Part shown: positions 1 to 7,068 of the stretch, piece by piece
How the letters are laid out: each line of letters begins with the position of its first letter
How positions within the stretch are numbered: position 1 is the stretch's first letter
NCBI GenBank assembly: GCA_902767725.1
Contig: CACXIM010000024.1
Coordinates: 1 to 46,351 of the forward strand
DNA length: 46,351 nt
Direction: 5' to 3'
From: an uncultured Bacteroidia bacterium
Lineage (GTDB): Bacteria > Bacteroidota > Bacteroidia > Bacteroidales > F082
The notes under the pieces: model-generated
Database searches by the model: none
The model's input: only the letters and a program-made list of their open reading frames with translations
What the model was told of the DNA's origin: nothing
Translations under genes and position numbers: made by a program

Positions 1-684
1 CACTTCGCCGTCGATGGGCTTGTAGTACACCTTCACATACGCCACGTCGCGCAGGTAGTCGATATGCCCCACCTCCACCTTAGAGATGTCGAGGCCCGTG
101 CGCTCGATGAGATCGGCCTTCAGGTCTTCCTCCTTGCCATGCTTGGTGTTCTCGATGCGGTCGTACAAGATAATCTTCGTGGCCGTGTGTTTCAGCAGCT
201 TCGTACCGTCGAGCAGCCAGATGATCACCACCGTCAGCAAGTTGACCATGAGCAGTTCCGAATAACTCGTCGAGAGTGCCATGCCATTGACGATACTCAG
301 TCCCATCACCACAAAGAGATAAGTCATTTCACGAATTTTAATCGTCTCCGTTCGGTAACGTATCATGCCAAAGATGGCAAAGAGGCCGAGGGCGTAGGCG
401 ATGTTCATCTTCATGTTCTCCATCAGGGAGATGATGAGGAAGATGACCACGGCAAACATGAGGAAGGTGAAATAATAGTCCTTGCGGTTGGCTTTCTTGT
501 AATAGAAGCAGTGGATGATGACCCAGCAGACGAGGAAGTTGAACACGAAGCGGATCAAGGTCGTCCACAGGCTCTGGGCGTCGAAGAGCGGTACACCGAG
601 GAAGTCCATGGCCGAGGCATCGCCTCCAAACTCGCGCGCAATGTCAGGATCAAAGTCCTGCATGTTGATTTGTAGTAGGTTCAT
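1..684 (-). CDS. DUF4956 domain membrane protein (C-terminus beyond window)
   Basis: The frame opens at an ATG on the minus strand and stays open for 228 codons to the window edge, so the end is missing. The protein has a short soluble N-terminus, then hydrophobic segments at about residues 40-60, 72-90, 93-105 and 122-160, and then a charged cytoplasmic-looking domain (around LYDRIENTKHGKEEDLKADL). This layout, and the motif FGMIRYRTETIKIREMTYLF, fit the DUF4956 family. Members are often found beside a VTC-domain polyphosphate polymerase, as here, where the VTC gene lies just upstream. Its exact role is not established; an involvement in polyphosphate handling is inferred only from the neighbour. 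Downstream of the VTC stop there is a 48-base gap, so the two are probably cotranscribed. Confidence 0.85.
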   Translation of the reverse strand, partial: MNLLQINMQDFDPDIAREFGGDASAMDFLGVPLFDAQSLWTTLIRFVFNFLVCWVIIHCFYYKKANRKDYYFTFLMFAVVIFLIISLMENMKMNIAYALGLFAIFGMIRYRTETIKIREMTYLFVVMGLSIVNGMALSTSYSELLMVNLLTVVIIWLLDGTKLLKHTATKIILYDRIENTKHGKEEDLKADLIERTGLDISKVEVGHIDYLRDVAYVKVYYKPIDGEV

Positions 685-724
685 ATTGTTGATCGTTGTT
701 TGTTTAATTGTTTAATTGTTGGCT

Positions 725-797
725 ATCAGCATTCAGCCTTCAGCAATCAGCTCAGGTCCTGCCAAGCTGACGGCTGATGGCTGATAGCTGACGGCTT
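725..797. repeat. Low-complexity CAGCTATCAGCC-type repeat overlapping the VTC gene end
   Basis: Short imperfect units such as GCTATCAGC, ATTCAGCC, TTCAGCAATCAGC and GCTGATGGCTGATAGCTGA follow each other and form inverted pairs. The same style of sequence (TGGCTTATGGCC, GGCTATTGGC) recurs near 4.94, 21.25 and 32.7 kb. It encodes the last 21 or so residues of the VTC protein. Confidence 0.6.
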
Positions 798-1545
798 TTA
801 GTTTTTCAATTCTACGTAACTTCTTCTTAAACCGGTTCTGCTTCACCTCGGGGCGGGTCAGGCAGGTGCCAATGCAATATTTACTAACCTTGAAAGGCCT
901 GATTCTCAGTTCAAAGAGCACATCCTTCAGCAACGAATGGGCGCGACCGTCCTGCTTGAGTTCCATCACGGCGAGAGGCGCCATCGAGGCGGTGTTGCCG
1001 TTGCGGAGGTTTTCGAAGCGAAGGTTGCAGTCGATGGTGACACGCTCTGTCTTTTCGTAGTTCACCAAGGTGAAACGGTCGAAGATGGTGACCAGATGCG
1101 GGCTCAGCGATTCCACTGGATAAGGTTGTTTCTTGGCCAAAAACTCCACTGCCTCGGGATTATCAAGAATGTTGGCAATCGGCTCCACCTCGATGCGTTT
1201 CTTCTTCGTGCGTCCCTTGTTGTTCTTATGTTTCACCTCGCAGAAGGTCAGGTGGGAGTCGACGTAGGTCCGCACCCGCACCTTGTCGCGCACCAGATGG
1301 CGGTCGTGGTGGATGAGATACATCGTCAGCTCGGGCGTGTCGTAATACACCGTGCTGTAGGGCGACAGGCGGTTGCCCTCCACCTCCTGGGCGTAATAGC
1401 TGTTGCGGATTCCCAACAAAATGGCGCGAAGCTGATCTTCCGTCACGACATATTTGGTGTCGATGCGGTTCATCAGCTTCACGGCGCTCATCTCATCCAA
1501 GGTGATGGGCTTCATGCCTTGCACTATGTCGAGAATCTCCTCCAC
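733..1545 (-). CDS. VTC-domain polyphosphate polymerase
   Basis: The 270-residue protein has the hallmarks of the VTC polyphosphate polymerase domain (family of yeast Vtc4, which makes polyphosphate from ATP): an early RIDTKYVV strand, basic pairs such as RVRTY and KRIEVEP in the tunnel strands, and MELKQDG near the end. The frame opens at GTG (1545); an ATG ten codons later is an alternative start, and both fall only a few bases after the stop of the upstream gene. The last 21 residues are translated from a dispersed repeat and replace whatever end the gene had before. The DUF4956 membrane protein follows in the same direction. Function comes from family knowledge; polyphosphate synthesis itself is an inference. 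Confidence 0.85.
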   Translation of the reverse strand: MEEILDIVQGMKPITLDEMSAVKLMNRIDTKYVVTEDQLRAILLGIRNSYYAQEVEGNRLSPYSTVYYDTPELTMYLIHHDRHLVRDKVRVRTYVDSHLTFCEVKHKNNKGRTKKKRIEVEPIANILDNPEAVEFLAKKQPYPVESLSPHLVTIFDRFTLVNYEKTERVTIDCNLRFENLRNGNTASMAPLAVMELKQDGRAHSLLKDVLFELRIRPFKVSKYCIGTCLTRPEVKQNRFKKKLRRIEKLKAVSYQPSAVSLAGPELIAEG

Positions 1546-1550
1546 AGGTC

Positions 1551-1940
1551 TTATTTCGGGACGTACTCGTAGGTCTTCACCGACTCCAGCTTGCCATTCG
1601 GATAATAGTTCTTCTTGATTCTCGACACCTTGTCGCGGTCGTTGTATTCAATCTCACGCACCACCTTGGCCGTGATGTCGCTGTCTTTGGGATACTCGAA
1701 TACGATGCGCCACTTCTGACCATAGCTGGCATATTCGATCTCCTCAATCTTACGGCCCAATTCGTCGTAGGTCGTCACACGGTCGAGGAAGGCACGCTTG
1801 TCGCCTGCCGCCGTGTTCCATTCTTTCAGCACCATACCTTTGCGGTTCTCACGCTTCTGGATTGTGCTCTCTGAGACCGACTGGGCGAAGCAGCTGACAC
1901 TGAGCGTCACAAACGCAACTAAAACCAATAGCTTTTTCAT
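1551..1940 (-). CDS. Small secreted protein of unknown function
   Basis: I start it at ATG 1940 (MKKLLVLVAFVTLSVSCFAQ), which gives a clear signal peptide ending in FAQ and a mature protein of about 110 residues; the frame could extend ten codons further upstream. The body has repeated polar strands (TTYDELGRKIEEIEYASYG, NDRDKVSRIKKNYYPNGKLE) resembling YwqK/MORN-like beta units. A cysteine at VSCF raises a lipoprotein option, but the AxA-like end is more consistent with type I cleavage. Five bases separate its stop from the VTC gene, so it is probably the first gene of that operon. No specific function is recognised. Confidence 0.7.
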   Translation of the reverse strand: MKKLLVLVAFVTLSVSCFAQSVSESTIQKRENRKGMVLKEWNTAAGDKRAFLDRVTTYDELGRKIEEIEYASYGQKWRIVFEYPKDSDITAKVVREIEYNDRDKVSRIKKNYYPNGKLESVKTYEYVPK

Positions 1941-1975
1941 ATTACGTCGTATTTCAATTAAAAGATTCATTTTTG

Positions 1976-2101
1976 GTTTCCCCTTCGAGGAATGGAGAAC
2001 ATCATGTTTTGTAAACCGCGGCGGCCTATAGTTTCTACCTTTCGTATGTTTTTCTGCCGCCGCTAAAATGATATAGGATTACTCCATTCCCGAAGGGAAT
2101 C
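1976..2101. mobile_element. MITE-like nested inverted repeat, copy 1
   Basis: Outer arms of about 21 bases (1976-1997 with core TTCGAGGAATGGAG; 2082-2101 with core CTCCATTCCCGAAGG) are imperfect inverted repeats. Inside them sits a second inverted pair, GCGGCGGC (2018-2025) and GCCGCCGC (2056-2063). The element at 45298-45423 has the same plan and nearly the same arms. No coding capacity. Confidence 0.65.
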
Positions 2102-2108
2102 TTATTCT

Positions 2109-2822
2109 TTACACATTGATAATTATTTCATACTGTTCAGGGATCTCGTAAATCTTTCCTGCCTCCTCCACCACGATGCTTTGGAAGACGAAGTCAGGCA
2201 CCTCATTGAAGTCTTGGGTGACGGTATAAACCTCATACTCGCCAGGTTGCAATTTCTGGAAAGCGAAATAGCCGTCGGGACCTACGCGGGTGTCATCGAA
2301 GGGGATGTCCTCTCCCACCCTACGAATGTAGACACGATGTTCGTATGCCCAGCCTTCGCCGCGGTAGCTGCCATTGTGGTAATAAGTGGCATGCACACGA
2401 CCTTTCACCACCGAAGTTCCGTATGCCTTACCATCGTGAATGTAAAGCATTGGTACTTTTGCCACCGCGCCACGTTGCAGTTCCACCGTCTCGCTCACCG
2501 CCACTTTCTCACCCGAAGGCAAGGTGCTATAGGCGAACACGGTATACTCGCCAGGACGCAGATACTCAAACTGATACATGCCTTCGGCATTGGTCTCCAC
2601 ATCGTCGCCAAAAAAGGCTTCGTTGCCATAGATAATGAAAACGTCGGTCTTGGCTGCCGCCATGGTATCGGGAGTCAAAGTGTAGTCATCGTCGGGATGA
2701 TGCACCAGCTTCACGAAGCCCTGCACCGTACCTGTACCGCCTTCACCGGGACCTTTGTTGCATGAAGGCAGTAACAATGCCATCACCAAGAGAGTCAATA
2801 ACAAATGAAAGGTTTTCTTCAT
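2109..2822 (-). CDS. Lipoprotein with tandem carboxypeptidase-regulatory-like domains
   Basis: Starting at ATG 2822 the protein begins with a lipoprotein signal (LLVMALLLPSCNKG; lipid-modified Cys about residue 21). Two beta-sandwich repeats follow, each ending in the characteristic strand pair seen as NAEGMYQFEYLRPGEYTVFA and GPDGYFAFQKLQPGEYEVYT, typical of carboxypeptidase regulatory-like or prealbumin-like domains of surface lipoproteins. It stands alone between a repeat element and the MarR gene and has its own -7 box upstream. Two in-frame ATGs just upstream (2831, 2828) could also serve. Specific partner or substrate unknown. Confidence 0.75.
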   Translation of the reverse strand: MKKTFHLLLTLLVMALLLPSCNKGPGEGGTGTVQGFVKLVHHPDDDYTLTPDTMAAAKTDVFIIYGNEAFFGDDVETNAEGMYQFEYLRPGEYTVFAYSTLPSGEKVAVSETVELQRGAVAKVPMLYIHDGKAYGTSVVKGRVHATYYHNGSYRGEGWAYEHRVYIRRVGEDIPFDDTRVGPDGYFAFQKLQPGEYEVYTVTQDFNEVPDFVFQSIVVEEAGKIYEIPEQYEIIINV

Positions 2823-2844
2823 ATTCATCAAAAATTAAAGTTTG

Positions 2845-2852
2845 CAAAGATA
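2845..2852 (-). promoter_or_regulatory. -7 box TATCTTTG for the lipoprotein gene
   Basis: Read on the minus strand the sequence is TATCTTTG followed by CAAAC, the Bacteroidota sigma-A type -7 box (TAnnTTTG). It lies about 22 bases before the start codon, with TTG-containing sequence at a suitable distance upstream. Confidence 0.65.
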
Positions 2853-2880
2853 GTTATTCAACGCAATACCAATAATATTA

Positions 2881-3327
2881 TTATCCAATTTTAGTGCCAA
2901 AGTCACTGATGTTGCCGCATACCTTTTTCAGCACACTGACAAAAGTATTCAAGTCGTCCTCCGAAATGCCATCGATGGCTTTGTTCATCGTGTCGATGGC
3001 CAGCTGCTTGGTGGAGTCCTTGAGTGCCATGCCCTCTTTGGTCACGACGATGTTGTTCACGCGGCGGTCATCCTTCGAAACCGAGCGAGTGACAAGGCCT
3101 TTCTTCTCCAGGTTGTCGATGAATTGTGTCACTGAGTTCTTGTCCTTCTGGATGATGAAGGCGATGGCCTGCTGGGTAAGCGTGCCTTCGTTCCAAAGCG
3201 CATCCATGACGAGATATTGCTCACCCGTCAGATTCACATTGTTCTTCTTAAATACCTCGGCAAGGTACTTCTTGAGTCTGCAGTTCAGGATGTTGACGTA
3301 GACGCCAACTTGTTTCACGAGTATCAT
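2881..3327 (-). CDS. MarR-family transcriptional regulator
   Basis: 148 residues, the usual size for the family. The winged-helix core is visible: LTGEQYLVMDALW (helix 1-2), LTQQAIAFIIQKDKNSVTQF (recognition region), IDNLEKKGLVTRSVSKDDRR (the conserved wing with DxR) and VVTKEGMAL. MarR proteins dimerise and bind palindromic operators, usually releasing DNA on ligand binding. Upstream of it lies a compound inverted repeat (3398-3458) that could be an operator, between this gene and the PLP enzyme that precedes it on the same strand. Ligand and regulon unknown. Confidence 0.88.
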   Translation of the reverse strand: MILVKQVGVYVNILNCRLKKYLAEVFKKNNVNLTGEQYLVMDALWNEGTLTQQAIAFIIQKDKNSVTQFIDNLEKKGLVTRSVSKDDRRVNNIVVTKEGMALKDSTKQLAIDTMNKAIDGISEDDLNTFVSVLKKVCGNISDFGTKIG

Positions 3328-3397
3328 ATTATCACATTTTTGGGATTATCACAAATTTTGAAAGTGCAATAATACGAAAAATATGGATTATGGATTG

Positions 3398-3458
3398 TCT
3401 CTAACCGAAATAATCCGAAAAAAAAATTCGGAATCCTTCTAATCCGTTCGGTTAGAGA
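3398..3458. promoter_or_regulatory. Nested inverted repeat upstream of the MarR gene
   Basis: Perfect 12-base arms TCTCTAACCGAA (3398-3409) and TTCGGTTAGAGA (3447-3458) enclose a second dyad, TCCGAA (3414-3419) and TTCGGA (3427-3432), around an A tract. It may be a bidirectional terminator, an operator, or both. Confidence 0.5.
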
Positions 3459-3460
3459 AA

Positions 3461-3491
3461 AAAGGCACCGCCTGCAATTGACGATGCCTTT
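3461..3491 (-). terminator. Rho-independent terminator of the PLP enzyme gene
   Basis: On the minus strand AAAGGCATCG and CGGTGCCTTTTTT form a stem with a loop of about 11 bases, followed directly by a T run. It lies 23 bases after the stop codon of the PLP enzyme. Confidence 0.75.
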
Positions 3492-3514
3492 ACAAATCTT
3501 GGATCTGCTACAAC

Positions 3515-4774
3515 TTACTCGATGCGCATATTAGGCACCTCTGTTCCGTCATAGTAACCCTTGTCGAGCTTCTGACGCACTTCGGCGAAGGCGTTCAACG
3601 TGTAGTTGACGTCGTCCATGGTGTGGGCAGCCGTCGGGATGATGCGGAAGATGATCATGCCCTTGGGAATGACGGGATAGGTGATGACCGAGCAGAAGAT
3701 TTTGTAGTTCTCGCGCAGGTCCATGGCAATGTTGGTGGCTTGCACCACGTCGCCCTGCACGTGCACCGGCGTCACGCAAGCCTCTGCCGGACCGATGTCG
3801 AAACCGAGGTCGCGGAAACCCTTCTGCAAAGCGCGGGTCACCTTCCACAGCTGGGCACGAAGGGCGTCGCCCTCGGCGCTGCGGATGATCTCGAGACGCT
3901 TCTCACAGCCTTCCACGATGGCCAGCGGCAAGCTCTTGGCATACATCTGCGAACGCATGTTATAGCGCAGATACTCAATCACATACTTCGGACCAGCCAC
4001 GAAGCCACCGATGATAGCCATAGCCTTGGCGTAGGCACCAATGTAGATGTCGATGTCGTCCATCACATTGAAATGTTCTGACGTACCGCGACCCGTCGGG
4101 CCCATCACGCCGAAGCCGTGGGCATCATCGATAAGGATGCGGAAACTGTATTTCTTCTTCAAGGCCACGATGCCGGCGAGGTCGCCCAAAGCACCCGTCA
4201 TGCCATACACACCCTCGGTGATGACAAGGATGCCGCCACCCGTCTTGGCCACCACCTCAGTAGCGACCTTCAGCTTCTTCTCAAGGTCTTCCATGTTGTT
4301 GTGGCGGTATTTATACTTGTTACCGATGTGCAAGCGAATGCCATCGAGCAGGCAAGCGTGGGCCTCGTTGTCGTAGACAATGACATCGTGCGGGCTGGTC
4401 AAGGTATCGATAGTCGACACAATGCCTTGATAACCAAAGTTGAACAGATAGGCGGCTTCCTTCTTCTCGAAGTCAGCCAGCTCATGCTCGAAATGCTCGT
4501 GCATGCGGGTGTGGCCTGTCATCATGCGTGCACCCATAGGAGCAGCGAGGCCATATTTGGCAGCGGCTTCGGCATCCACGCGACGGATCTCAGGGTGGTT
4601 GGCCAAGCCCAGATAGTTGTTCAAGCTCCAGCAGAGCACCTCCCTGCCATTAAAAGTCATGCGCGGTCCCAATTCACCTTCCAGACGCGGGAATGCGAAA
4701 TAACCATCGGCGCGTTCGCGGTATTGCCCAATCGGGCCACCGGAATCCTTTGATATTCTTTCAAAAATGTCCAT
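3515..4774 (-). CDS. Alpha-oxoamine synthase-family PLP enzyme (serine palmitoyltransferase / KBL-like)
   Basis: 419 residues of fold type I PLP enzyme. Visible motifs: NNYLGLANHP near residue 52, MGARMMTGHTRMHEHFE (80-96), LIDDAHGFGVMGPTGRG (214-230, Asp and His of the cofactor pocket) and IYIGAYAKAMAIIGGF with the Schiff-base lysine at about K250. The family condenses an amino acid with an acyl-CoA (serine palmitoyltransferase, 2-amino-3-ketobutyrate CoA ligase, KAPA synthase). The N-terminal IFERI...GYFAFPRLEG section resembles a Bacteroidota subgroup that annotation pipelines usually leave as generic aminotransferase. A short-chain dehydrogenase is divergently transcribed next door, which would suit the 3-keto reduction step of sphingolipid or sulfonolipid synthesis; that pairing is inference. 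Its terminator is at 3461-3491. Confidence 0.82.
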   Translation of the reverse strand: MDIFERISKDSGGPIGQYRERADGYFAFPRLEGELGPRMTFNGREVLCWSLNNYLGLANHPEIRRVDAEAAAKYGLAAPMGARMMTGHTRMHEHFEHELADFEKKEAAYLFNFGYQGIVSTIDTLTSPHDVIVYDNEAHACLLDGIRLHIGNKYKYRHNNMEDLEKKLKVATEVVAKTGGGILVITEGVYGMTGALGDLAGIVALKKKYSFRILIDDAHGFGVMGPTGRGTSEHFNVMDDIDIYIGAYAKAMAIIGGFVAGPKYVIEYLRYNMRSQMYAKSLPLAIVEGCEKRLEIIRSAEGDALRAQLWKVTRALQKGFRDLGFDIGPAEACVTPVHVQGDVVQATNIAMDLRENYKIFCSVITYPVIPKGMIIFRIIPTAAHTMDDVNYTLNAFAEVRQKLDKGYYDGTEVPNMRIE

Positions 4775-4817
4775 TTTATTAGTTTGTAGTTGTTCAGTTA
4801 TCCAGTTGTTCAGTTAA

Positions 4818-4841
4818 GGTCCCTGAGCCTGTCGAAGGGCC
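4818..4841. repeat. Dispersed repeat CCCTGAGCCTGTCGAAGGG
   Basis: The core CCCTGAGCCTGTCGAAGGG is a small interspersed repeat known from many unrelated bacterial genomes. Here it sits in the intergenic region between the PLP enzyme and the dehydrogenase, next to simple TTCAGTTATCCAGTTG repeats. Confidence 0.6.
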
Positions 4842-4915
4842 GACCCGACATCAAGGTTTTGCGAGCCACAAAATTAGTAAATATATTGATTATCCCAACA
4901 TGAAGGAATTATTTT

Positions 4916-4923
4916 TATCTTTG
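4916..4923 (+). promoter_or_regulatory. -7 box TATCTTTG for the SDR gene
   Basis: A perfect TAnnTTTG box followed by GCAGCG precedes the dehydrogenase by about 107 bases. The transcript therefore starts upstream of the hairpin repeat at 4936-5015, which would become its leader. Confidence 0.6.
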
Positions 4924-4935
4924 CAGCGTATTCGA

Positions 4936-5015
4936 CGATGGCCAATGGCTTATGGCCGATGGCAGTCTCCACTGAATACGAGTGGGCTGCTATAGGCCAT
5001 AGTCATAAGCCATCG
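4936..5015. repeat. Hairpin-forming TGGCTTATGGCC-type repeat in the SDR leader
   Basis: CGATGGC at 4936 and GCCATCG at 5009-5015 are the ends of an imperfect inverted repeat built from units such as AATGGCTTATGGCC and GGCCATAGTCATAAGCC. It belongs to the same loose family as 725-797 and 21241-21290. In-frame codons run through it, but it is not part of the protein. Confidence 0.55.
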
Positions 5016-5030
5016 TTAAAAAGGAACCTT

Positions 5031-5822
5031 ATGTTACACCTCAAAAACAAAACCTCCCTCGTCACAGGCGGAGGCACAGGCATCGGGCAGAGCATCGCCC
5101 TGCATCTGGCGCAAGAAGGCTGTCACCTCGTCCTCACTGGACTGGGCATCGACGACCTCAACAAGACCAAGGAGATGTGTGAGAAATATGGTGTGAAAGC
5201 ATACGCCACCGAGACGCAACTCGACGACTACGCTTCCATTGACCGGCTTTACGACTATGTGATGGAGCAAGGCCTGAGCATCGACCTCTTCGTGCTCAAC
5301 GCAGGAATCTCGCAACGCGAGAAGGCCCTAGACACCGACATCAGCGTGGACGAAAAAATCCTGAAAATCGACTTCCTCAGTGGAGTCTATCTCGTGAAAA
5401 AGTTCAAGGAGATGATACTCGCCAAGGAGCACGTGCAGTTCAGCGTGACCACTTCGCTATCTGGCTTGTTCGGCTTCCCGCTGCGTTCGGCCTATTGCGC
5501 CGCCAAGCATGCACTTTTTGGCTTCTACGAGTCCTTGGAGCTCGAGTACGACAACATCAACGTCACCTTCCTCATCCCTGGGCGCATCAACACGCAAATC
5601 AGCAAGAGTGCCCTGCATGGCGATGGCACTGCCCATGCCAAGATGGACGCGGGCCAAGCCAACGGCCTCAGCGTGGAAAAATGCGGCCAAATCGCCGTGC
5701 GTGCCATCAAACGGCAAAAGCACCGCAAACTCATTGGGCGGACTGAACTGCTGATGGCGTATATACATAAATATTGCTTACCTTTGTATTATAAATTATC
5801 TAGGAAAATATCGGCAACATGA
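5031..5822 (+). CDS. Short-chain dehydrogenase/reductase (SDR)
   Basis: I start at ATG 5031, preceded by AAGGAACC, because the 31 codons upstream translate a repeat; this gives 263 residues. Classical SDR features: cofactor loop TGGGTGIG (residues 12-19), LNAGIS (89-94), catalytic Ser around 142-144 in TTSLSGLFG, and Y155-x3-K159 in SAYCAAKHAL. After the active site comes VTFLIPGRINTQISK, as in DHRS7-like SDRs that act on lipophilic substrates, and a C-terminal hydrophobic stretch (LMAYIHKYCLPLYYKLS) suggests membrane association. NAD(P)H-dependent keto-group reduction is the expected chemistry. The divergent neighbour is an alpha-oxoamine synthase, so a 3-keto-sphinganine or 3-ketocapnine reductase role is a reasonable but unproven guess. 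Confidence 0.82.
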   Translation: MLHLKNKTSLVTGGGTGIGQSIALHLAQEGCHLVLTGLGIDDLNKTKEMCEKYGVKAYATETQLDDYASIDRLYDYVMEQGLSIDLFVLNAGISQREKALDTDISVDEKILKIDFLSGVYLVKKFKEMILAKEHVQFSVTTSLSGLFGFPLRSAYCAAKHALFGFYESLELEYDNINVTFLIPGRINTQISKSALHGDGTAHAKMDAGQANGLSVEKCGQIAVRAIKRQKHRKLIGRTELLMAYIHKYCLPLYYKLSRKISAT

Positions 5823-5830
5823 CGCCTCGG

Positions 5831-5915
5831 CGTCACTGCGAGGCACGAAGCAGTCTAGGCATAAAACTGACAGATATCACTCTAGATTGCTTCGTCGTTC
5901 CTCCTCGCAATGACG
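5831..5915. repeat. Dispersed TCATTGCGAGG-type inverted repeat
   Basis: Arms CGTCACTGCGAGG (5831-5843) and CCTCGCAATGACG (5903-5915), with further pairing of ACGAAGCAGTCTAG and CTAGATTGCTTCGT, make a long imperfect hairpin. This is a repeat type found across many bacterial phyla. The VOC frame can be extended through it (reading RHCEARSS), but that extension is spurious. Confidence 0.7.
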
Positions 5916-5941
5916 CGAAGCGACAACAAAGACTAATCATC

Positions 5942-7009
5942 ATGAAAGAAAAAATCATCTGCGGCATACAGCAAGTGGGCATTGGAGTCAATGACTTCGT
6001 GGAAGCCTGGAAATGGTATTACGACAACTTCGGCTTTGAGGTCAAGATCGTCGACGACGAAGGCGTGGCCGAGCGCATGCTCCCTTACACAGGCGGCAAG
6101 CCCCAACCCCGCCGTTCGGGCATCGCTGTCAACATTCGCGGCGGCGGCGGCTTCGAGATCTGGCAACCCAAAGGACGTGAACTCAACTACCTGAAAGAGC
6201 CCGTCAAATTAGGCGACTTGGGCATCCTCATCGCCAAGGTGAAGACCCCTGACATTGAGGTTGCTTACAACACCTTTATTAATAAAGGCCTCGATGTCAT
6301 CAGTCCCGTCATGACCTCACCTGCCGGACAAAAGGAGTTCTTCATGAAAGACCCATACGGCAACGTTTTCCAGCTGGAACAAGATGACTATGTCTTCATT
6401 GACGAGAAAAAGACCACGGGCGGTGCCAACGGCGCTGTTATCGGCGTCAGCAACATCGACCGTTCCCTTCCCTTCTATACGAAATTACTGGAATACGACA
6501 AGGTGGTCTTCGACCAAACCGGCGTCTTTGAAGATCTCGAAGCCATCGAAGGCGGCAAAGGCACTCTGCGCCGTGTCATCTTGGAACGTTCCAAGCCCAT
6601 CGAAGGGCCATTGAGCCGCATCATGGGCACCTCGCATCTTGAGCTTATCCAAAGCATCGAAGCCCCTGGCAAGAAACTCTATGAAGGCCGCTATTGGGGA
6701 GACCCGGGCTACATCCACCTATGCTTCGACGTACGCCACATGGATGCCGTTAAGGAGCAGACCGAAGCCATGGGGCATCCCTTTGTGTGCGACAGCGGCG
6801 CCGACTTCGGCATGGGTGATGCCAACGGCCATTTCACCTACGTGGAAGACCCAGACGGCACCCTTATCGAATTCGTCGAGACTTATAAGATTCCCATTGC
6901 GAAGAAGTTTGGCCTCTACCTCAACCTCGCCAACAAAGACGACCGCAAGCCCTTGGGCATCCTCAAGCTGCTTCGTTTCGCCAAGGTCAAGCGCGAGAGC
7001 ATCAAATAA
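5942..7009 (+). CDS. Double VOC (glyoxalase/bleomycin-resistance-like) domain protein
   Basis: From ATG 5942 the protein has 355 residues and two VOC modules in tandem: residues about 1-150 (GIQQVGIGVNDFVEAWKWYY through DPYGNVFQLEQDD) and about 160-320 (GVSNIDRSLPFYTKLLEYD through VEDPDGTLIEFVETY). VOC proteins bind a divalent metal with His/Glu ligands and carry out isomerase, dioxygenase or binding functions. The usual first-strand histidine (HVGIxV) is Gln in module 1 and absent in module 2, while YIHLCFDV and the terminal Glu of both modules remain, so metal binding may be altered. The end (KPLGILKLLRFAKVKRESIK) is basic. A terminator follows within 10 bases. Substrate unknown. Confidence 0.8.
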   Translation: MKEKIICGIQQVGIGVNDFVEAWKWYYDNFGFEVKIVDDEGVAERMLPYTGGKPQPRRSGIAVNIRGGGGFEIWQPKGRELNYLKEPVKLGDLGILIAKVKTPDIEVAYNTFINKGLDVISPVMTSPAGQKEFFMKDPYGNVFQLEQDDYVFIDEKKTTGGANGAVIGVSNIDRSLPFYTKLLEYDKVVFDQTGVFEDLEAIEGGKGTLRRVILERSKPIEGPLSRIMGTSHLELIQSIEAPGKKLYEGRYWGDPGYIHLCFDVRHMDAVKEQTEAMGHPFVCDSGADFGMGDANGHFTYVEDPDGTLIEFVETYKIPIAKKFGLYLNLANKDDRKPLGILKLLRFAKVKRESIK

Positions 7010-7015
7010 CAACAA

Positions 7016-7046
7016 AAACAGCCGGCTCATCGAGTCGGCTGTTTCG
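7016..7046 (+). terminator. Hairpin terminator after the VOC gene
   Basis: AACAGCCGG and TCGGCTGTT pair around a short loop (TCATCGA region), followed by TTCGTTG. It lies between convergent genes (VOC on plus, OmpH on minus); its flanking A and T runs could serve both directions. Confidence 0.7.
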
Positions 7047-7068
7047 TTGATTCGGATTTCAACAATCC

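Noticed and set aside
64-675. Plus-strand open frame of about 200 codons opposite DUF4956
   Set aside because: Its translation is rich in His, Asp, Val and Glu with no domain, while the minus strand gives a clear membrane protein; it is an antisense shadow.
4938-5030. N-terminal extension of the SDR
   Set aside because: It translates the TGGCTTATGGCC-type hairpin repeat; the Rossmann fold starts right after ATG 5031.
5819-5941. N-terminal extension of the VOC protein
   Set aside because: The 41 extra codons translate the TCATTGCGAGG-type repeat (RHCEARSS, VVPPRNDAK), a known artefact.
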